DNA of 37,893 nucleotides from an uncultured Gammaproteobacteria bacterium (GCA_947259175.1 CAMYKW010000024.1:1-37893); one strand, 5' to 3'; positions 22,498-33,252 are shown, counted from the stretch's first letter. Notes: generated from the letters alone by a model not told the origin. Made by a program: numbers and translations.

Positions 22498-22654
22498 GAA
22501 TACACAGGCTCGAACAATACACATTCAACGCCGTCAGTTGGCGACGCAATCAGTCTGCTTCAATGCCGCCCTGGATGCTCAACAATTCGCTGCGTCGAGC
22601 ATGCAAGGGACATAGATGTTCTTCATGGCGCAGATTTCTGCAGCTCGGGTTCGC

Positions 22655-23002
22655 TCACAACAGTCCCAGCTCGAGCTTCGCTTCCTCGCTCATCCTGTCC
22701 TGGTCCCAGGGCGGATCCCACACCAGTTCCACAATCGAGTCTTTCACCCCCTCCACCGATTTCACCGCGTTTTCGACAACGCCCGGGAAGGTCTGCGCCA
22801 CCGGACAGCCCGGCGCGGTCAGGGTCATATCGATGGTGACCACATGCTGATCATCGATATCGATCTTATAGATCAAACCGAGATCGTAAATATTAACAGG
22901 GATCTCCGGATCATAGACGGTCTTCAATGCGTCAACGATACGATCCGACAGGGCGGATGGTGCACCGCTGTCATCACTGCCGGATGTGTTGTGCTCGCTC
23001 AT
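22655..23002 (-). CDS. sufT: SufT: MIP18/DUF59 Fe-S assembly factor
   Basis: The 115-residue protein has the DUF59/MIP18 core: VYDPEIPVNIYDLGLIY (about 29-45), MTLTAPGCPVAQTFPG with the conserved cysteine C66, and the end VWDPPWDQDRMSEEAKLELGL. SufT-type proteins help Fe-S cluster maturation or transfer under high demand. ATG at 23002 is preferred to the TTG at 23014, which overlaps the sufS stop. It begins 8 bases after sufS. A stretch of about 157 bases without a supportable gene separates it from the Rieske gene. Confidence 0.92.
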   Translation of the reverse strand: MSEHNTSGSDDSGAPSALSDRIVDALKTVYDPEIPVNIYDLGLIYKIDIDDQHVVTIDMTLTAPGCPVAQTFPGVVENAVKSVEGVKDSIVELVWDPPWDQDRMSEEAKLELGLL

Positions 23003-23010
23003 GGTTGGGA

Positions 23011-24273
23011 TCAAATCAACATGCTTTTGGCTCGTACGATGCCGTTTATGAACTCGTCAATTTCCTCCCGCGTATTGTACATGCCGATCGACGCCCGCGC
23101 AGTTCCGGGAAGGGCAAAATGCTGCATCACCGGCATTGCACAGTGGTGACCGGTACGAATCGCGATTCCCAGCTGGTCGAGAATGGTGCCGAAATCCGCG
23201 GGATGGGTCCCGTCCACCACAAACGACAGAATGCTGCATTTCAACTCCGCGGTGCCGATGACGCGCAACCCCTCGATCTCCTGGGCGCGCTGCATTGCGT
23301 ATCGCAGGACACTCCTCTCATGGGCCGATATTGCTCCAAGCCCCATGGTCCTGAGGTAATCGATGGATGCCCCAAGACCGATCGCCCCGGCAATGTTCGG
23401 GGTGCCGGCCTCAAACTTGTACGGCAAGATGTTGTACGTCGTCTTCTCGAAGGTGACATGTTCAATCATTTCGCCGCCACCCTGGTAGGGCGGCATCGCA
23501 TCGAGTATGTTCTGTTTCGCGTACAACACGCCGATGCCGGTGGGGCCGTACAGCTTATGACCGGAAAATGCATAGAAGTCGCAGTCCAGGTCACGCACGT
23601 CCACTTGAATGTGGGCGACCGCCTGCGCGCCATCGACCAACACCACGGCTCCCACATCGTGAGCCCGGTGGATCATGCTCTTGACCGGGTTGATCGTTCC
23701 CAGGGCGTTGGATACATGGGTCATCGCCAATATCTTGGTGCGCTCAGTGAGAAGCTTCTCGAATTGCTTCGCAATCATCTCACCGCGTTCATTGATGGGC
23801 ACCACTTTGAGCACCGCGCCGGTTTGTTCGCACAGCATTTGCCACGGCACGATATTGGAGTGGTGCTCCATTTCGGTAACCAGGATTTCATCGCCGTGGT
23901 TGATATTGGCACGTCCGTAACTTTGCGCGACCAGATTAATGGCTTCCGTCGTGCCCCTTACGAATACGATTTCCCTTGCATCATCGGCATGTAAGAATCC
24001 ACGTACCTTTTCGCGCGCCGCCTCGAACGCGATCGTGGCGCGCTCGCTCAGTTCATGCACCCCACGATGGACATTGGCGTTATCGAGGTAGTAATAGCGT
24101 TCCAGCGCCTCAATAACTGAAGCCGGCTTCTGCGTAGTGGCGGCATTATCCAGATATACCAGCGGCCGGCCGTTTACCTCTTGTTGCAGGATCGGGAAAT
24201 CGGCACGTACCCGTTCAATGTCAAAGTCCTGCGGGTCGACTGCCCGCGCCGCGGACACTTCGGCGGGTGTCAT
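23011..24273 (-). CDS. sufS: cysteine desulfurase SufS
   Basis: The 420-residue PLP enzyme has the lysine for PLP in FSGHKLYGP (K240), the substrate cysteine C378 in IRTGHHCAMP and the N-terminal YLDNAATTQKP. It draws sulfur from L-cysteine as a persulfide for cluster assembly; the group II type (SufS) is indicated by the short active-site loop RTGHHCA. Its start overlaps the sufD stop (ATGA), giving translational coupling. No sufE or sufU, its usual partner, is next to it. Confidence 0.96.
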   Translation of the reverse strand: MTPAEVSAARAVDPQDFDIERVRADFPILQQEVNGRPLVYLDNAATTQKPASVIEALERYYYLDNANVHRGVHELSERATIAFEAAREKVRGFLHADDAREIVFVRGTTEAINLVAQSYGRANINHGDEILVTEMEHHSNIVPWQMLCEQTGAVLKVVPINERGEMIAKQFEKLLTERTKILAMTHVSNALGTINPVKSMIHRAHDVGAVVLVDGAQAVAHIQVDVRDLDCDFYAFSGHKLYGPTGIGVLYAKQNILDAMPPYQGGGEMIEHVTFEKTTYNILPYKFEAGTPNIAGAIGLGASIDYLRTMGLGAISAHERSVLRYAMQRAQEIEGLRVIGTAELKCSILSFVVDGTHPADFGTILDQLGIAIRTGHHCAMPVMQHFALPGTARASIGMYNTREEIDEFINGIVRAKSMLI

Positions 24274-25604
24274 GCGGGTTCCCCAACAGGCTTTCCACGT
24301 AGCAGTGTCAGGGTCAAGTGGTGCTCAAGTTCGTCACGAATCGGCTCGATGGCAAAACGATTGATGACGTCTTTGGCGAAGGCGTAAGTCAGCATGCTGC
24401 GCGCTGAATCTTGGTCTATGCCGCGGGATTGCAGATAAAACACCGAGTTCGGATCAAGCTGGCCCACTGTAGCACCATGCGAGCATTTCACGTCATCGGC
24501 ATATATTTCCAATTGTGGTTTGGTATCGACTTCAGCGTCACGTGACAACAACAGATTGTTATTCTGTTGCTGGGCGTCCGTGTGTTGAGCGTCCTGGTGC
24601 ACCACGATACGTCCATGGAATACCGCCCGAGAACGTCCCGTGAGCACGCCCTTGTAAAACTCGTCGCTGGTGCAGTGTGCAACGCGATGGTCGACCTGCG
24701 TGTGGTTGTCGATATGTTGCCTGCCCGCACCGATGTAAAGCCCGTTCATTGTGCTGTGGGCGCCGGTATCACTCAAGGTAACGTGTAAATCCGTGCGCGC
24801 AATGGCGCCACCCATGGCGATATTGTTGGTCGTAACGGTGCTGTCGCGATCCTGATGCACGAAAAGACCGCCCACGTGAAACGCACGGGCGCTCTCCTGC
24901 TGCAGCTTGTAATAGTCCACTTGCGCTGAAGGTCGCGCCACCAGTTCGGTGACTGCATTGGTGAAGTAACGGTCTTGCTGTGCGCAGACGTAGCGTTCCA
25001 GGACGGCGACGCGACTGCCGGTCCCGGCGATCACGAGGTTGCGCGGATAACACACCTGGGGCTGCTCGCCGTCTAACGCGCAGACATAAATCAGTTCGAT
25101 GGGATGCTCCACAGAACAATTGTCTGAGATGCGGATATAGGCGCCGTCGGTTAAAAATGCGGTGTTGAGCGCGGCGAAACCGTGTAATGCATCAGGAACG
25201 AAACGACCCAGCTCAGTCTCCAGCTCGGCAACACCCTGACGCAGCGCATCACTCAAACTCATCACGGTGACGCCATCCGGCAGCTTTTGGAGACGCGACA
25301 AATCCGGAATGAAATGCCCGTTTACGAATACACAACGATGGCTTTCCAGCGCGGCGTGCTCGGGGAGCTCGACACCCGTGACGACGACACCGTCACGCAC
25401 AGCCGTTGCGAAGGGCTGCTTGGCGATCGGGCGTACATTGGTATATTTCCAGTCCTCGTCACGGACCGTGGGAAAGCCGACCTCGCGGAATCTCGACAGT
25501 CCCGACTCCCGAACCCGGCGCACCCAAGGTATGGACCCTCCGGGCAACCCGGATGCGGCCCCCTCGTAGGCATCGACATAGGCCTTTTGTACCGCCTCGA
25601 ACAT
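24270..25604 (-). CDS. sufD: Fe-S assembly scaffold subunit SufD
   Basis: The 444-residue protein of the SufB/SufD family shows GRSRAVFHGRIVVHQDAQHTDAQQQN, the end-domain motif VKCSHGATVGQLD with the conserved histidine, and the C-terminal FYLQSRGIDQDSARSMLTYAF. SufD pairs with SufB and with the ATPase SufC and is needed for iron loading of the scaffold. It begins 6 bases after sufC and its stop overlaps sufS. The family order sufB-sufC-sufD-sufS is fully kept. Confidence 0.95.
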   Translation of the reverse strand: MFEAVQKAYVDAYEGAASGLPGGSIPWVRRVRESGLSRFREVGFPTVRDEDWKYTNVRPIAKQPFATAVRDGVVVTGVELPEHAALESHRCVFVNGHFIPDLSRLQKLPDGVTVMSLSDALRQGVAELETELGRFVPDALHGFAALNTAFLTDGAYIRISDNCSVEHPIELIYVCALDGEQPQVCYPRNLVIAGTGSRVAVLERYVCAQQDRYFTNAVTELVARPSAQVDYYKLQQESARAFHVGGLFVHQDRDSTVTTNNIAMGGAIARTDLHVTLSDTGAHSTMNGLYIGAGRQHIDNHTQVDHRVAHCTSDEFYKGVLTGRSRAVFHGRIVVHQDAQHTDAQQQNNNLLLSRDAEVDTKPQLEIYADDVKCSHGATVGQLDPNSVFYLQSRGIDQDSARSMLTYAFAKDVINRFAIEPIRDELEHHLTLTLLRGKPVGEPA

Positions 25605-25610
25605 GACGAA

Positions 25611-26387
25611 TCAGACCCCGGCCGAAGGCGCAGCCGCGGCGTCGGAGTTCTGCGCCAACCAGGTGTAACCGCGCTTTTCCAGCTCCAATGCCAGGGTCTT
25701 GTCTCCGGACTTTACCACGCGGCCATTAGCCAGGATGTGGACCTTGTCAGGAACAATATAATCGAGCAACCTTTGGTAATGGGTCACGACGATCATGGCG
25801 CGCTGTTCATCGCGCAATGAATTTACGCCGTTGGCGACCACTTTTAGGGCATCGATGTCCAGACCGGAGTCGGTTTCATCGAGTATGGCGAGCGACGGCT
25901 CCAACACCGCCAACTGTAGAATTTCGTTGCGCTTCTTCTCACCCCCGGAAAATCCCTCGTTTACAGAGCGGTGCAGAAACTCCTCTTTCATCTCGACGAG
26001 CTTGATCTTCTCCTTGATCAACTTCAGGAACTCAACCGCTGATATTTCGCTCAACCCACGGTGCTTTCGTACCGAATTCAGCGCCGCCTTGAGCAGGTAT
26101 AGGTTGCTTACACCGGGTATTTCAACAGGATACTGAAAGGCTAGAAAAATCCCTTCGCAGGCTCGCTCCTCAACGGAGAAGTCGAGAAGATTCTTGCCGC
26201 GATAGACCACCTGTCCACCGGTGACGTCATATCCGTCACGGCCCACGAGCACATTGGCAAGGGTACTCTTTCCAGAACCGTTGGGGCCCATGATGGCGTG
26301 AACCTCGCCGGCGCCAACCTCCAGGTCGATGCCTTTGAGAATTGGCTTGCCGTCAACTGCGGCGTGCAGATTATTGATAGATAACAT
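25611..26387 (-). CDS. sufC: Fe-S assembly ATPase SufC
   Basis: The 258-residue ABC ATPase has Walker A GPNGSGKST (K40), the signature region FSGGEKKRNEIL and Walker B LAILDETDSGLDID, with the SufC-type D-loop. The SufBC2D complex uses ATP binding and hydrolysis to open the scaffold for cluster assembly. The start is taken as ATG 26387; a GTG two codons earlier is possible. It lies 88 bases after sufB. Confidence 0.96.
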   Translation of the reverse strand: MLSINNLHAAVDGKPILKGIDLEVGAGEVHAIMGPNGSGKSTLANVLVGRDGYDVTGGQVVYRGKNLLDFSVEERACEGIFLAFQYPVEIPGVSNLYLLKAALNSVRKHRGLSEISAVEFLKLIKEKIKLVEMKEEFLHRSVNEGFSGGEKKRNEILQLAVLEPSLAILDETDSGLDIDALKVVANGVNSLRDEQRAMIVVTHYQRLLDYIVPDKVHILANGRVVKSGDKTLALELEKRGYTWLAQNSDAAAAPSAGV

Positions 26388-26475
26388 AGTCACTCTGATT
26401 CCAACAAAAAGGGGAGCGATCCTGCGTAAAATGGATTGGAGCCTGGTCCGCCCCCGGAACGGGTGTTAAAGGCAG

Positions 26476-27921
26476 CTAACCCACGGCTCCTTCAAGGCTG
26501 ATATCCAACAACTTTTGCGCTTCGACAGCGAACTCCATCGGCAACTCCTTGAACACTTCTTTGCAGAAGCCGTTCACGATCATCGACACCGCGTCCTCTT
26601 CCGACAGCCCCCGCTGCCGGCAATAAAACAGCTGATCGTCGCTGATCTTAGACGTCGTTGCCTCATGTTCCACCTGCGCAGTTGGACTTTTCACCTCCAT
26701 GTAAGGAAAGGTATGCGCCCCACAGCGATCCCCCAGCAACAACGAATCACACTGTGAATAGTTTCGCGCATTGTCCGCCGAATTGAGCACTTTGACCAAA
26801 CCGCGGTATGCGTTTTGACCACGGCCTGCGGAAATTCCCTTGGAGACAATGGTGCTCGAAGTATTCTTGCCGATATGCACCATCTTGGTCCCGGTATCCG
26901 CCTGTTGCCGGTTATGGGTCAGGGCAACAGAGTAGAACTCGCCCACCGAATCGTCTCCCTCGAGCAGCACACTGGGATACTTCCACGTGATCGCAGATCC
27001 GGTTTCCACCTGGGTCCAGGATATTTTGGAGTTTCTTCCGCGGCACGCGCCGCGCTTGGTCACAAAATTGTAGATGCCCCCGCGTCCTTGCTCGTCGCCG
27101 GGATACCAATTTTGCACCGTCGAGTATTTGATCTGGGCGCCCTCCATGGCGATCAATTCGACCACCGCAGCGTGCAGCTGGTTCTCATCCCGCATCGGCG
27201 CCGTACACCCCTCGAGATAACTCACATAGCTTCCTTCGTCAGCGATAATCAGCGTTCTTTCGAACTGACCGGTATTCATCGCATTAATGCGGAAATAGGT
27301 GGAAAGCTCCATCGGGCAACGCACGCCCTTGGGGATATAAACGAAAGAACCATCACTAAACACCGCGGAGTTCAACGCCGCATAAAAATTGTCCCCCGTG
27401 GGAACCACGCTGCCGAGATACTGCTTGACCAGATCCGGGTGCTCTTGAAGCGCTTCGGAAATGGAGCAAAAAATGACCCCGACTTCCGCCAGCTTCTCGC
27501 GAAACGTCGTCTTTACCGAGACGCTATCGAATACCGCGTCTACCGCCACGCCCGCCAATACCTTTTGTTCTTCCAGCGGAATCCCCAGCTTCTCGTAGGT
27601 CTCGAGCAACTTCGGGTCCACCTCATCCAGGCTCTTGGGGCCTTCTTTGTCCTTCGGCGCGGAGTAGTAGCTGATCGATTGGTAATCGATCGGCTCGTAG
27701 TCCACATGCGCCCACTGCGGCTCACTGAGCGTCAACCAGTGTCGAAAGGCATCGAGGCGCCATTCGAGCATGAAGTCCGGTTCACCTTTCTTGGCCGAAA
27801 TCGTGCGAATCACGTCCTCGTCCAGACCTGGAGGCAATGTTTCGGAATCAATCTCCGTGACAAAGCCTTCCTTGTATTCGCGTTTGACTAAACGGTCTAT
27901 GTCACTCGCTGGACTGCCCAT
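26476..27921 (-). CDS. sufB: Fe-S assembly scaffold subunit SufB
   Basis: The 481-residue protein has the SufB N-terminal region ([20 protein letters not shown]), [36 protein letters not shown] and the C-terminal core [24 protein letters not shown] (written in part), where the cluster-building cysteine lies. It is the sulfur-accepting scaffold of SufBC2D. AGGAG lies about 11 bases before the ATG. It starts 36 bases after iscR, so the regulator and scaffold share one message. Confidence 0.96.
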   Translation of the reverse strand: MGSPASDIDRLVKREYKEGFVTEIDSETLPPGLDEDVIRTISAKKGEPDFMLEWRLDAFRHWLTLSEPQWAHVDYEPIDYQSISYYSAPKDKEGPKSLDEVDPKLLETYEKLGIPLEEQKVLAGVAVDAVFDSVSVKTTFREKLAEVGVIFCSISEALQEHPDLVKQYLGSVVPTGDNFYAALNSAVFSDGSFVYIPKGVRCPMELSTYFRINAMNTGQFERTLIIADEGSYVSYLEGCTAPMRDENQLHAAVVELIAMEGAQIKYSTVQNWYPGDEQGRGGIYNFVTKRGACRGRNSKISWTQVETGSAITWKYPSVLLEGDDSVGEFYSVALTHNRQQADTGTKMVHIGKNTSSTIVSKGISAGRGQNAYRGLVKVLNSADNARNYSQCDSLLLGDRCGAHTFPYMEVKSPTAQVEHEATTSKISDDQLFYCRQRGLSEEDAVSMIVNGFCKEVFKELPMEFAVEAQKLLDISLEGAVG

Positions 27922-27957
27922 CGATATCTTTACTCCTGCCCGGTGCGCGCGCCGGGA

Positions 27958-28431
27958 TTACATGCTGACGCTTGACGTCGGATTGGTGCGCCCCAATTGC
28001 GCGTCCTGGCGCAACGCGCGCTCCTGCACACACGGCCACTCAGTAAGTTCCCCTAATTTGATCTTATCCAGGAATTCATACAATTGCCGGCTCAGGTCTT
28101 TCCACAGCTCATGGGTCAAACACGGCTCTCCGTTCTGACAATCCCCCCTGCCGCCGCAACGGGTCACGTCGACCTTTTCATCGACCGCGACGATGATATC
28201 GGCCACTGAAATATCGTTCGCCGCCAACGCCAAACGATATCCACCCCCGGGACCACGCAGCCCCTTCACCAGTCCCGCCTTGCGCAGCGCGGCGAACAAC
28301 TGCTCCAGGTAGGAAAGCGAGATGTTTTGACTGGTGGCGATGTCGTTCAAGGTGACCGGCCCGGACACCTCGTGGATCGCAAGATCCATCATTGCAGTTA
28401 CGGCATAACGGCCTTTAGTAGTTAGTCTCAT
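27958..28431 (-). CDS. iscR: Fe-S cluster-sensing Rrf2 regulator IscR
   Basis: From the ATG at 28431 the protein has 157 residues, with the Rrf2 winged helix [18 protein letters not shown] and the [2Fe-2S] ligands C92, C98, C104 and H107 ([17 protein letters not shown]). These are at exactly the E. coli IscR positions, which also supports this start over the GTG two codons earlier; AGGAG lies 8 bases before the ATG. Holo-IscR represses its own promoter, so SUF expression rises when clusters run short or demand increases. Here IscR leads a suf operon instead of an isc operon. Confidence 0.95.
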   Translation of the reverse strand: MRLTTKGRYAVTAMMDLAIHEVSGPVTLNDIATSQNISLSYLEQLFAALRKAGLVKGLRGPGGGYRLALAANDISVADIIVAVDEKVDVTRCGGRGDCQNGEPCLTHELWKDLSRQLYEFLDKIKLGELTEWPCVQERALRQDAQLGRTNPTSSVSM

Positions 28432-28506
28432 GGTCACGACTCCTGCAGTTGCCGCCCAACGGATGCGTCGATGCTACGACGCGAGGCGCCGGGCAGATCA
28501 AGGTAA

Positions 28507-28539
28507 ACTTTAAAATACCTTAGTATTTTAGTCAAGAAT
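28507..28539 (-). promoter_or_regulatory. iscR-suf promoter with overlapping IscR type 1 operator
   Basis: On the minus strand, TTGACT (28530-28535) and TAAAGT (28507-28512) are 17 bases apart. A 25-base segment at 28515-28539 matches the IscR type 1 consensus (ATASYYGACTRWWWYAGTCRRSTAT) at 22 of 25 positions by my alignment. It overlaps the -35 box, as in E. coli iscR, so cluster-loaded IscR should repress this operon. Confidence 0.75.
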
Positions 28540-28638
28540 AATATAAGCACCGTCTAATTTTCTTAATAATCCCCCAGAACGTCAGAGGTAATATATACCC
28601 CCATAGAGATGGGCGCCATAGGTCAAGTCATGGAATCG

Positions 28639-30294
28639 TTACTTTCCGTTTGGCCAGCTCGCCAGCAGCAGCAACGTGCCCAGCCCCCCCAGCATCCAGG
28701 TCGACACCGGCACGTTGTTCAGCATCAACGGCGCGTAGCCGTCCAACGCCGCCAGAATAGCCGCCGCCAACAACAGCACCGCCCCCAGGGTACCGACATA
28801 CTGGCGGCGCTGTCCGCCGACCAAATCCTGCCGCAGGCGCCGCAGCTCGTCCGCCTGCTGTTGGCTGGCGGTCTCGTCGTCGTGCAATTTGCGCAACAGA
28901 CCGTGGGCCAGGGTGGGGATTTCCGGCAACATCCGCCCCCACTTCGGCAATTCACGTTTCAGGCCGTCGCGAAAAGCCAACGGTCCGACTTGTTGCCGCA
29001 TCCAGCGCTCCAGATATGGCTTCGCGGTCTCCCACAAATCCAGCTGGGGATACAGCTGCCGGCCAAGGCCCTCGATATTCAGCAGGGTCTTTTGCAACAA
29101 CACCAGTTGTGGTTGGATCGGCATCTCGAAACGCCTTGCGGTTTGGAACAGCTGTACAACGAGTTTGCCGAAGGAGATCTCACTGATCGGTTTAGCGAAC
29201 ACCGGTTCGCACACCGTCCGAATCGCCGCCTCAAACTCATTAACGCGCGTGTGTGCAGGCACCCATCCCGCATGCAGGTGGGCCTCGGCGACGGCGCGAT
29301 AATCCCGGTTGAAAAATCCAAGAAAGTTTTCCGCCAAGTAGCGTTTGTCTTGATCGTCCAGGGTTCCCATGATGCCGAAGTCGACGGCGCGATATTGCCC
29401 CGACTCGGAGACGAAGATATTCCCCGGATGCATGTCGGCATGGAAAAATCCGTCGCGGAACGCCTGGGTAAAGAAGATCTCGACACCGTCGTGCGCCAGC
29501 TTGCGCATATCGATCCCCGCCGCCTTGAGAGCCGCCATATCCCGAATGGGTATACCGTAGATACGCTCCATGACCATGACTTCCTTGGTGGTAACGTCCC
29601 AGTACACCTCGGGGACATAGATAAGCTCCGAACCCTCGAAGTTGGAACGCAACTGACTGGCATTGGCCGCCTCCCTTCTGAGGTCCAATTCGTCGTGAAT
29701 GGTTTTGTTGTACTCGTCCACTATGTCCACGGGACGCAGGCGCGGACCTTCCTCCCAATAGCGTTCTGCCAATCGCGCCACCGTATACAGCAGGGCCAAG
29801 TCGCGGTCGATCACCTGCTGAATTTTTGGACGCAATACTTTAACCACTACCTCCGTGCCGTCCAGCAGATTCGCGGCGTGCACCTGGGCCACCGACGCCG
29901 ACGCCATGGGTCGCGACTCGAAGGATGCAAAGTGCGTCTCCAGGGGGGCGCCATATGCCTGTTCGATAACCGCCTTCGCCTCATCGCCGGGAAACGGGGG
30001 AACCTGGTCCTGGAGTTTACTCAACTCGGCGGCGATATCCTCCGGCAGAAGGTCCGGTCGCGTGGAAAGCATCTGGCCGAACTTCACGAACACCGGGCCA
30101 AGCTCCTCCAGAGCGGCACGCAGCCGCTCACCGCGCGGCTTTCGCACGGCAGGGCGCCAACGCCAGGGCATTAAATAGGAAACGTAACGGTAAGGACGAA
30201 ACAGATGTAAGGCGACAATCAAATCGTCCAGGCCATGCTTCGCAAACACCTGGCTGATACGCAGGAGTCTGAAAAACTGAGCGGGGCGCATCAT
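28639..30294 (-). CDS. ubiB: ubiquinone-synthesis protein kinase-like UbiB
   Basis: The 551-residue ABC1/ADCK-family protein has the KxGQ motif in FVKFGQMLSTRPDLLP, followed by the kinase-like core (EVVVKVLRP with the nucleotide lysine, ADMHPGNIFV as catalytic loop, AVDFGIMG as metal-binding loop). Two C-terminal membrane helices lie at about 495-545. UbiB is an ATPase that supports ubiquinone synthesis at the inner membrane. Its start overlaps the ubiJ stop by 4 bases. Order ubiE-ubiJ-ubiB is conserved in gammaproteobacteria. Confidence 0.95.
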   Translation of the reverse strand: MMRPAQFFRLLRISQVFAKHGLDDLIVALHLFRPYRYVSYLMPWRWRPAVRKPRGERLRAALEELGPVFVKFGQMLSTRPDLLPEDIAAELSKLQDQVPPFPGDEAKAVIEQAYGAPLETHFASFESRPMASASVAQVHAANLLDGTEVVVKVLRPKIQQVIDRDLALLYTVARLAERYWEEGPRLRPVDIVDEYNKTIHDELDLRREAANASQLRSNFEGSELIYVPEVYWDVTTKEVMVMERIYGIPIRDMAALKAAGIDMRKLAHDGVEIFFTQAFRDGFFHADMHPGNIFVSESGQYRAVDFGIMGTLDDQDKRYLAENFLGFFNRDYRAVAEAHLHAGWVPAHTRVNEFEAAIRTVCEPVFAKPISEISFGKLVVQLFQTARRFEMPIQPQLVLLQKTLLNIEGLGRQLYPQLDLWETAKPYLERWMRQQVGPLAFRDGLKRELPKWGRMLPEIPTLAHGLLRKLHDDETASQQQADELRRLRQDLVGGQRRQYVGTLGAVLLLAAAILAALDGYAPLMLNNVPVSTWMLGGLGTLLLLASWPNGK

Positions 30295-30887
30295 GACAAC
30301 GACGCTTGCAGTCGTAGCACCCTTTGTTCCAATCGATCCGTGGCGGAACGCAATTCATCCACCGCATCCGCGAAGTGAGTCACGCTGGATGACGATGCGA
30401 GAAAACGGGCTTCCTCCTGGAGAAATTCCGAGATATTTCTTTGCGCGGTGTGGTGAGCGTTGCGACGCCAATCACTGAGCCCACGAATCAGATTTCCCGC
30501 CTGATGCGCCGCGACGTCACCGACATACCGTGACAACAACTCCTCCCAGTCGATGTCAACCTCCTCGATAAAACGCCGCAGCCCTTGACCGAGCTCGATG
30601 TCGCCGGTGATCTCCAGCTTGCCCTCGCGAAATAATGTGGCCGGCAGCCCGCTCAAGCCCAGCTGGACAAAGGCAGCGGGCGATCCGCTCAACGTGACAT
30701 CGGGGTCACGTTCCGCTCCACTGATAATCCTGATGCCACTCTCGCCGGGCGACAGGTACAATTTCCGATCCACGCCGAGCAGATCCAGGCAAATGAGCTT
30801 TCCTTCGAATTCCTGGAAACGCTGGAACGCATCCGGGTCCAGACGCAACACGTGGTTCCCGATCGATTCAAGTAAGCTGGCAATCAT
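30291..30887 (-). CDS. ubiJ: ubiquinone-synthesis accessory factor UbiJ (SCP2 domain)
   Basis: The 198-residue protein has an N-terminal sterol-carrier (SCP2) lipid-binding domain (about 15-115, with GKLICLDLLGVDRKLYLSP, VTLSGSPAAFVQLG and EITGDIELGQGLRRFIEEVDIDWEELLS split across strands). A C-terminal helical/coiled-coil part follows (FADAVDELRSATDRLEQRVLRLQASL in outline). UbiJ binds ubiquinone intermediates in the cytoplasmic Ubi metabolon. It lies between ubiE (53 bases) and ubiB (overlap). Confidence 0.92.
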   Translation of the reverse strand: MIASLLESIGNHVLRLDPDAFQRFQEFEGKLICLDLLGVDRKLYLSPGESGIRIISGAERDPDVTLSGSPAAFVQLGLSGLPATLFREGKLEITGDIELGQGLRRFIEEVDIDWEELLSRYVGDVAAHQAGNLIRGLSDWRRNAHHTAQRNISEFLQEEARFLASSSSVTHFADAVDELRSATDRLEQRVLRLQASLS

Positions 30888-30940
30888 GGCATGCTACTCG
30901 CACGTGCTTTTTCATCTGCTCAATCACCCGGATTCACGAG

Positions 30941-31699
30941 CTAAAACTTGTAACCGATGTGTACCGCCACGATTCCGCCGCTCAAGTTGTGGTAATTCAC
31001 ATTCTCAAACCCGGCTGTTTCCATCATCGATTTGAGTTCAGCCTGGGTCGGTTGTTTGCGAATCGACTCCACCAGGTATTGGTAGCTGCCTTTATCACCG
31101 GCCACCAACCTTCCAATTTGCGGTAACACATTGAACGAATACACATCGTAGAATCTACGCAACACTTTCGAAGTGGGGTAGGAGAACTCGAGGATCAGCG
31201 CGCGGCCTCCCGGCCGCAGGCTCCGGTACATGGACTGCAGTGCGGTTTGCTGGCGAGTCACGTTACGCAGTCCAAAGCCGATGCTGATGCAATGAAAACA
31301 GTTGTCCCGAAACGGCAAACGCTCCGCGTCCGCCTGCACATACAATACGTTGCCGACGATGCCGTCGTCGGCAAGCCGCCTGCGTCCTCGGTGCAGCATC
31401 GCATCATTGATATCCGTGGACACCACCAAACCCGAGCTGCCCACCAGACGCGCGAACTTCCTGGTGAGGTCGCCACTGCCCGCGGCGACGTCCAGCACGT
31501 GATGACCGGTTCGAATACCGCTCAGCCCGACCGCAAACTCCTTCCACGCCCTATGCACGCCAAACGACATCAGATCGTTCATCAAATCGTACTTATCGGC
31601 CACCGAACGAAACACCTCCGCCACCAAACGCGGCTTGTCATGCTCCGGAACGTCACGGAAACCGAAATGCGTGGTGTTGTCGCGATTCGCCTCAGTCAC
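30941..31699 (-). CDS. ubiE: ubiquinone/menaquinone C-methyltransferase UbiE
   Basis: The 252-residue class I SAM methyltransferase has the SAM motif [13 protein letters not shown], the UbiE signatures [17 protein letters not shown] and [10 protein letters not shown], and the C-terminal [12 protein letters not shown]. It methylates the benzoquinol ring during ubiquinone synthesis and would do so for menaquinone if present. It starts with GTG and overlaps the DUF971 stop by 8 bases (GTGACTGA), so the two are translationally coupled. Confidence 0.96.
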   Translation of the reverse strand: MTEANRDNTTHFGFRDVPEHDKPRLVAEVFRSVADKYDLMNDLMSFGVHRAWKEFAVGLSGIRTGHHVLDVAAGSGDLTRKFARLVGSSGLVVSTDINDAMLHRGRRRLADDGIVGNVLYVQADAERLPFRDNCFHCISIGFGLRNVTRQQTALQSMYRSLRPGGRALILEFSYPTSKVLRRFYDVYSFNVLPQIGRLVAGDKGSYQYLVESIRKQPTQAELKSMMETAGFENVNYHNLSGGIVAVHIGYKF

Positions 31700-32087
31700 T
31701 GCCCATCATCTCGTCGTAGGATTGCGCTTCCCGTTGATGCCCGGCGTCCGCCAAGCGCTGGAGATAATCCGCCCAGTACTGTTTGCGGTTCACGCCCAGT
31801 TCATAAAGGGTCTGCCAGGAGAATATGCCCGTATCATGCCCGTCGTCGAAACGCAGCATTACCGCATAGGTGCCCACCGGCTCGACGGCAACGATATTGA
31901 CCTTCTCCTTGCCGATTTGCAGGACTTCCTGCCCCGGACCATGACCACGCACTTCGGCGGACGGTGAATAGACGCGCAGGTATTCGCACGGCAACTGAAA
32001 CCGACTGCCGTCGTCGAATACGGTTTCGAGAATCCGCGATTGCTGATGGAGCGTAATGTCGGTTGGTGTTGGTTTTTCTTCAGGCAT
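31692..32087 (-). CDS. DUF971 protein (gamma-butyrobetaine hydroxylase-like N-terminal domain)
   Basis: The 131-residue protein matches DUF971 by its pattern: [66 protein letters not shown] and [11 protein letters not shown]. The domain occurs at the N-terminus of gamma-butyrobetaine hydroxylase and alone in many bacteria, where it may be an iron-sulfur or metal-binding helper. No role is settled. It lies between hemB (42 bases) and ubiE (8-base overlap), so a function near haem, quinone or Fe-S biogenesis is likely; this is inference. Confidence 0.9.
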   Translation of the reverse strand: MPEEKPTPTDITLHQQSRILETVFDDGSRFQLPCEYLRVYSPSAEVRGHGPGQEVLQIGKEKVNIVAVEPVGTYAVMLRFDDGHDTGIFSWQTLYELGVNRKQYWADYLQRLADAGHQREAQSYDEMMGSD

Positions 32088-32129
32088 CGGCTGTATAGAT
32101 TGCGCTTGTGTAACGTTGTGTAATCCCCA

Positions 32130-33176
<1,047 letters not shown>

Positions 33177-33223
33177 TTATCGTCTCATTATCCACGAGAT
33201 GCGCAAAGTACCAAATCCGGAAA

Positions 33224-33252
33224 ACTATAAACGACCCCTATCCCGGCACCAA
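33224..33252 (-). promoter_or_regulatory. probable promoter of the hemB-ubi operon
   Basis: On the minus strand TTGGTG (33247-33252) and TATAGT (33224-33229, 5 of 6 consensus) are 17 bases apart. The start of transcription would be about 70 bases before the hemB ATG. It lies in the gap shared with the divergent gene at 33321. Confidence 0.45.

Noticed and set aside
22498-22654. A possible tiny gene (15 codons) between sufT and the Rieske gene
   Set aside because: It has an ATG and a stop but no ribosome-binding site or similarity that would support it.
26815-27891. 358-codon open frame on the plus strand, opposite sufB
   Set aside because: Antisense shadow of a fully conserved SufB frame, no domain seen.
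28609-30174. 521-codon open frame on the plus strand, opposite ubiB
   Set aside because: Low-complexity Gln/Arg/His translation without motifs, fully antisense to a recognisable UbiB.
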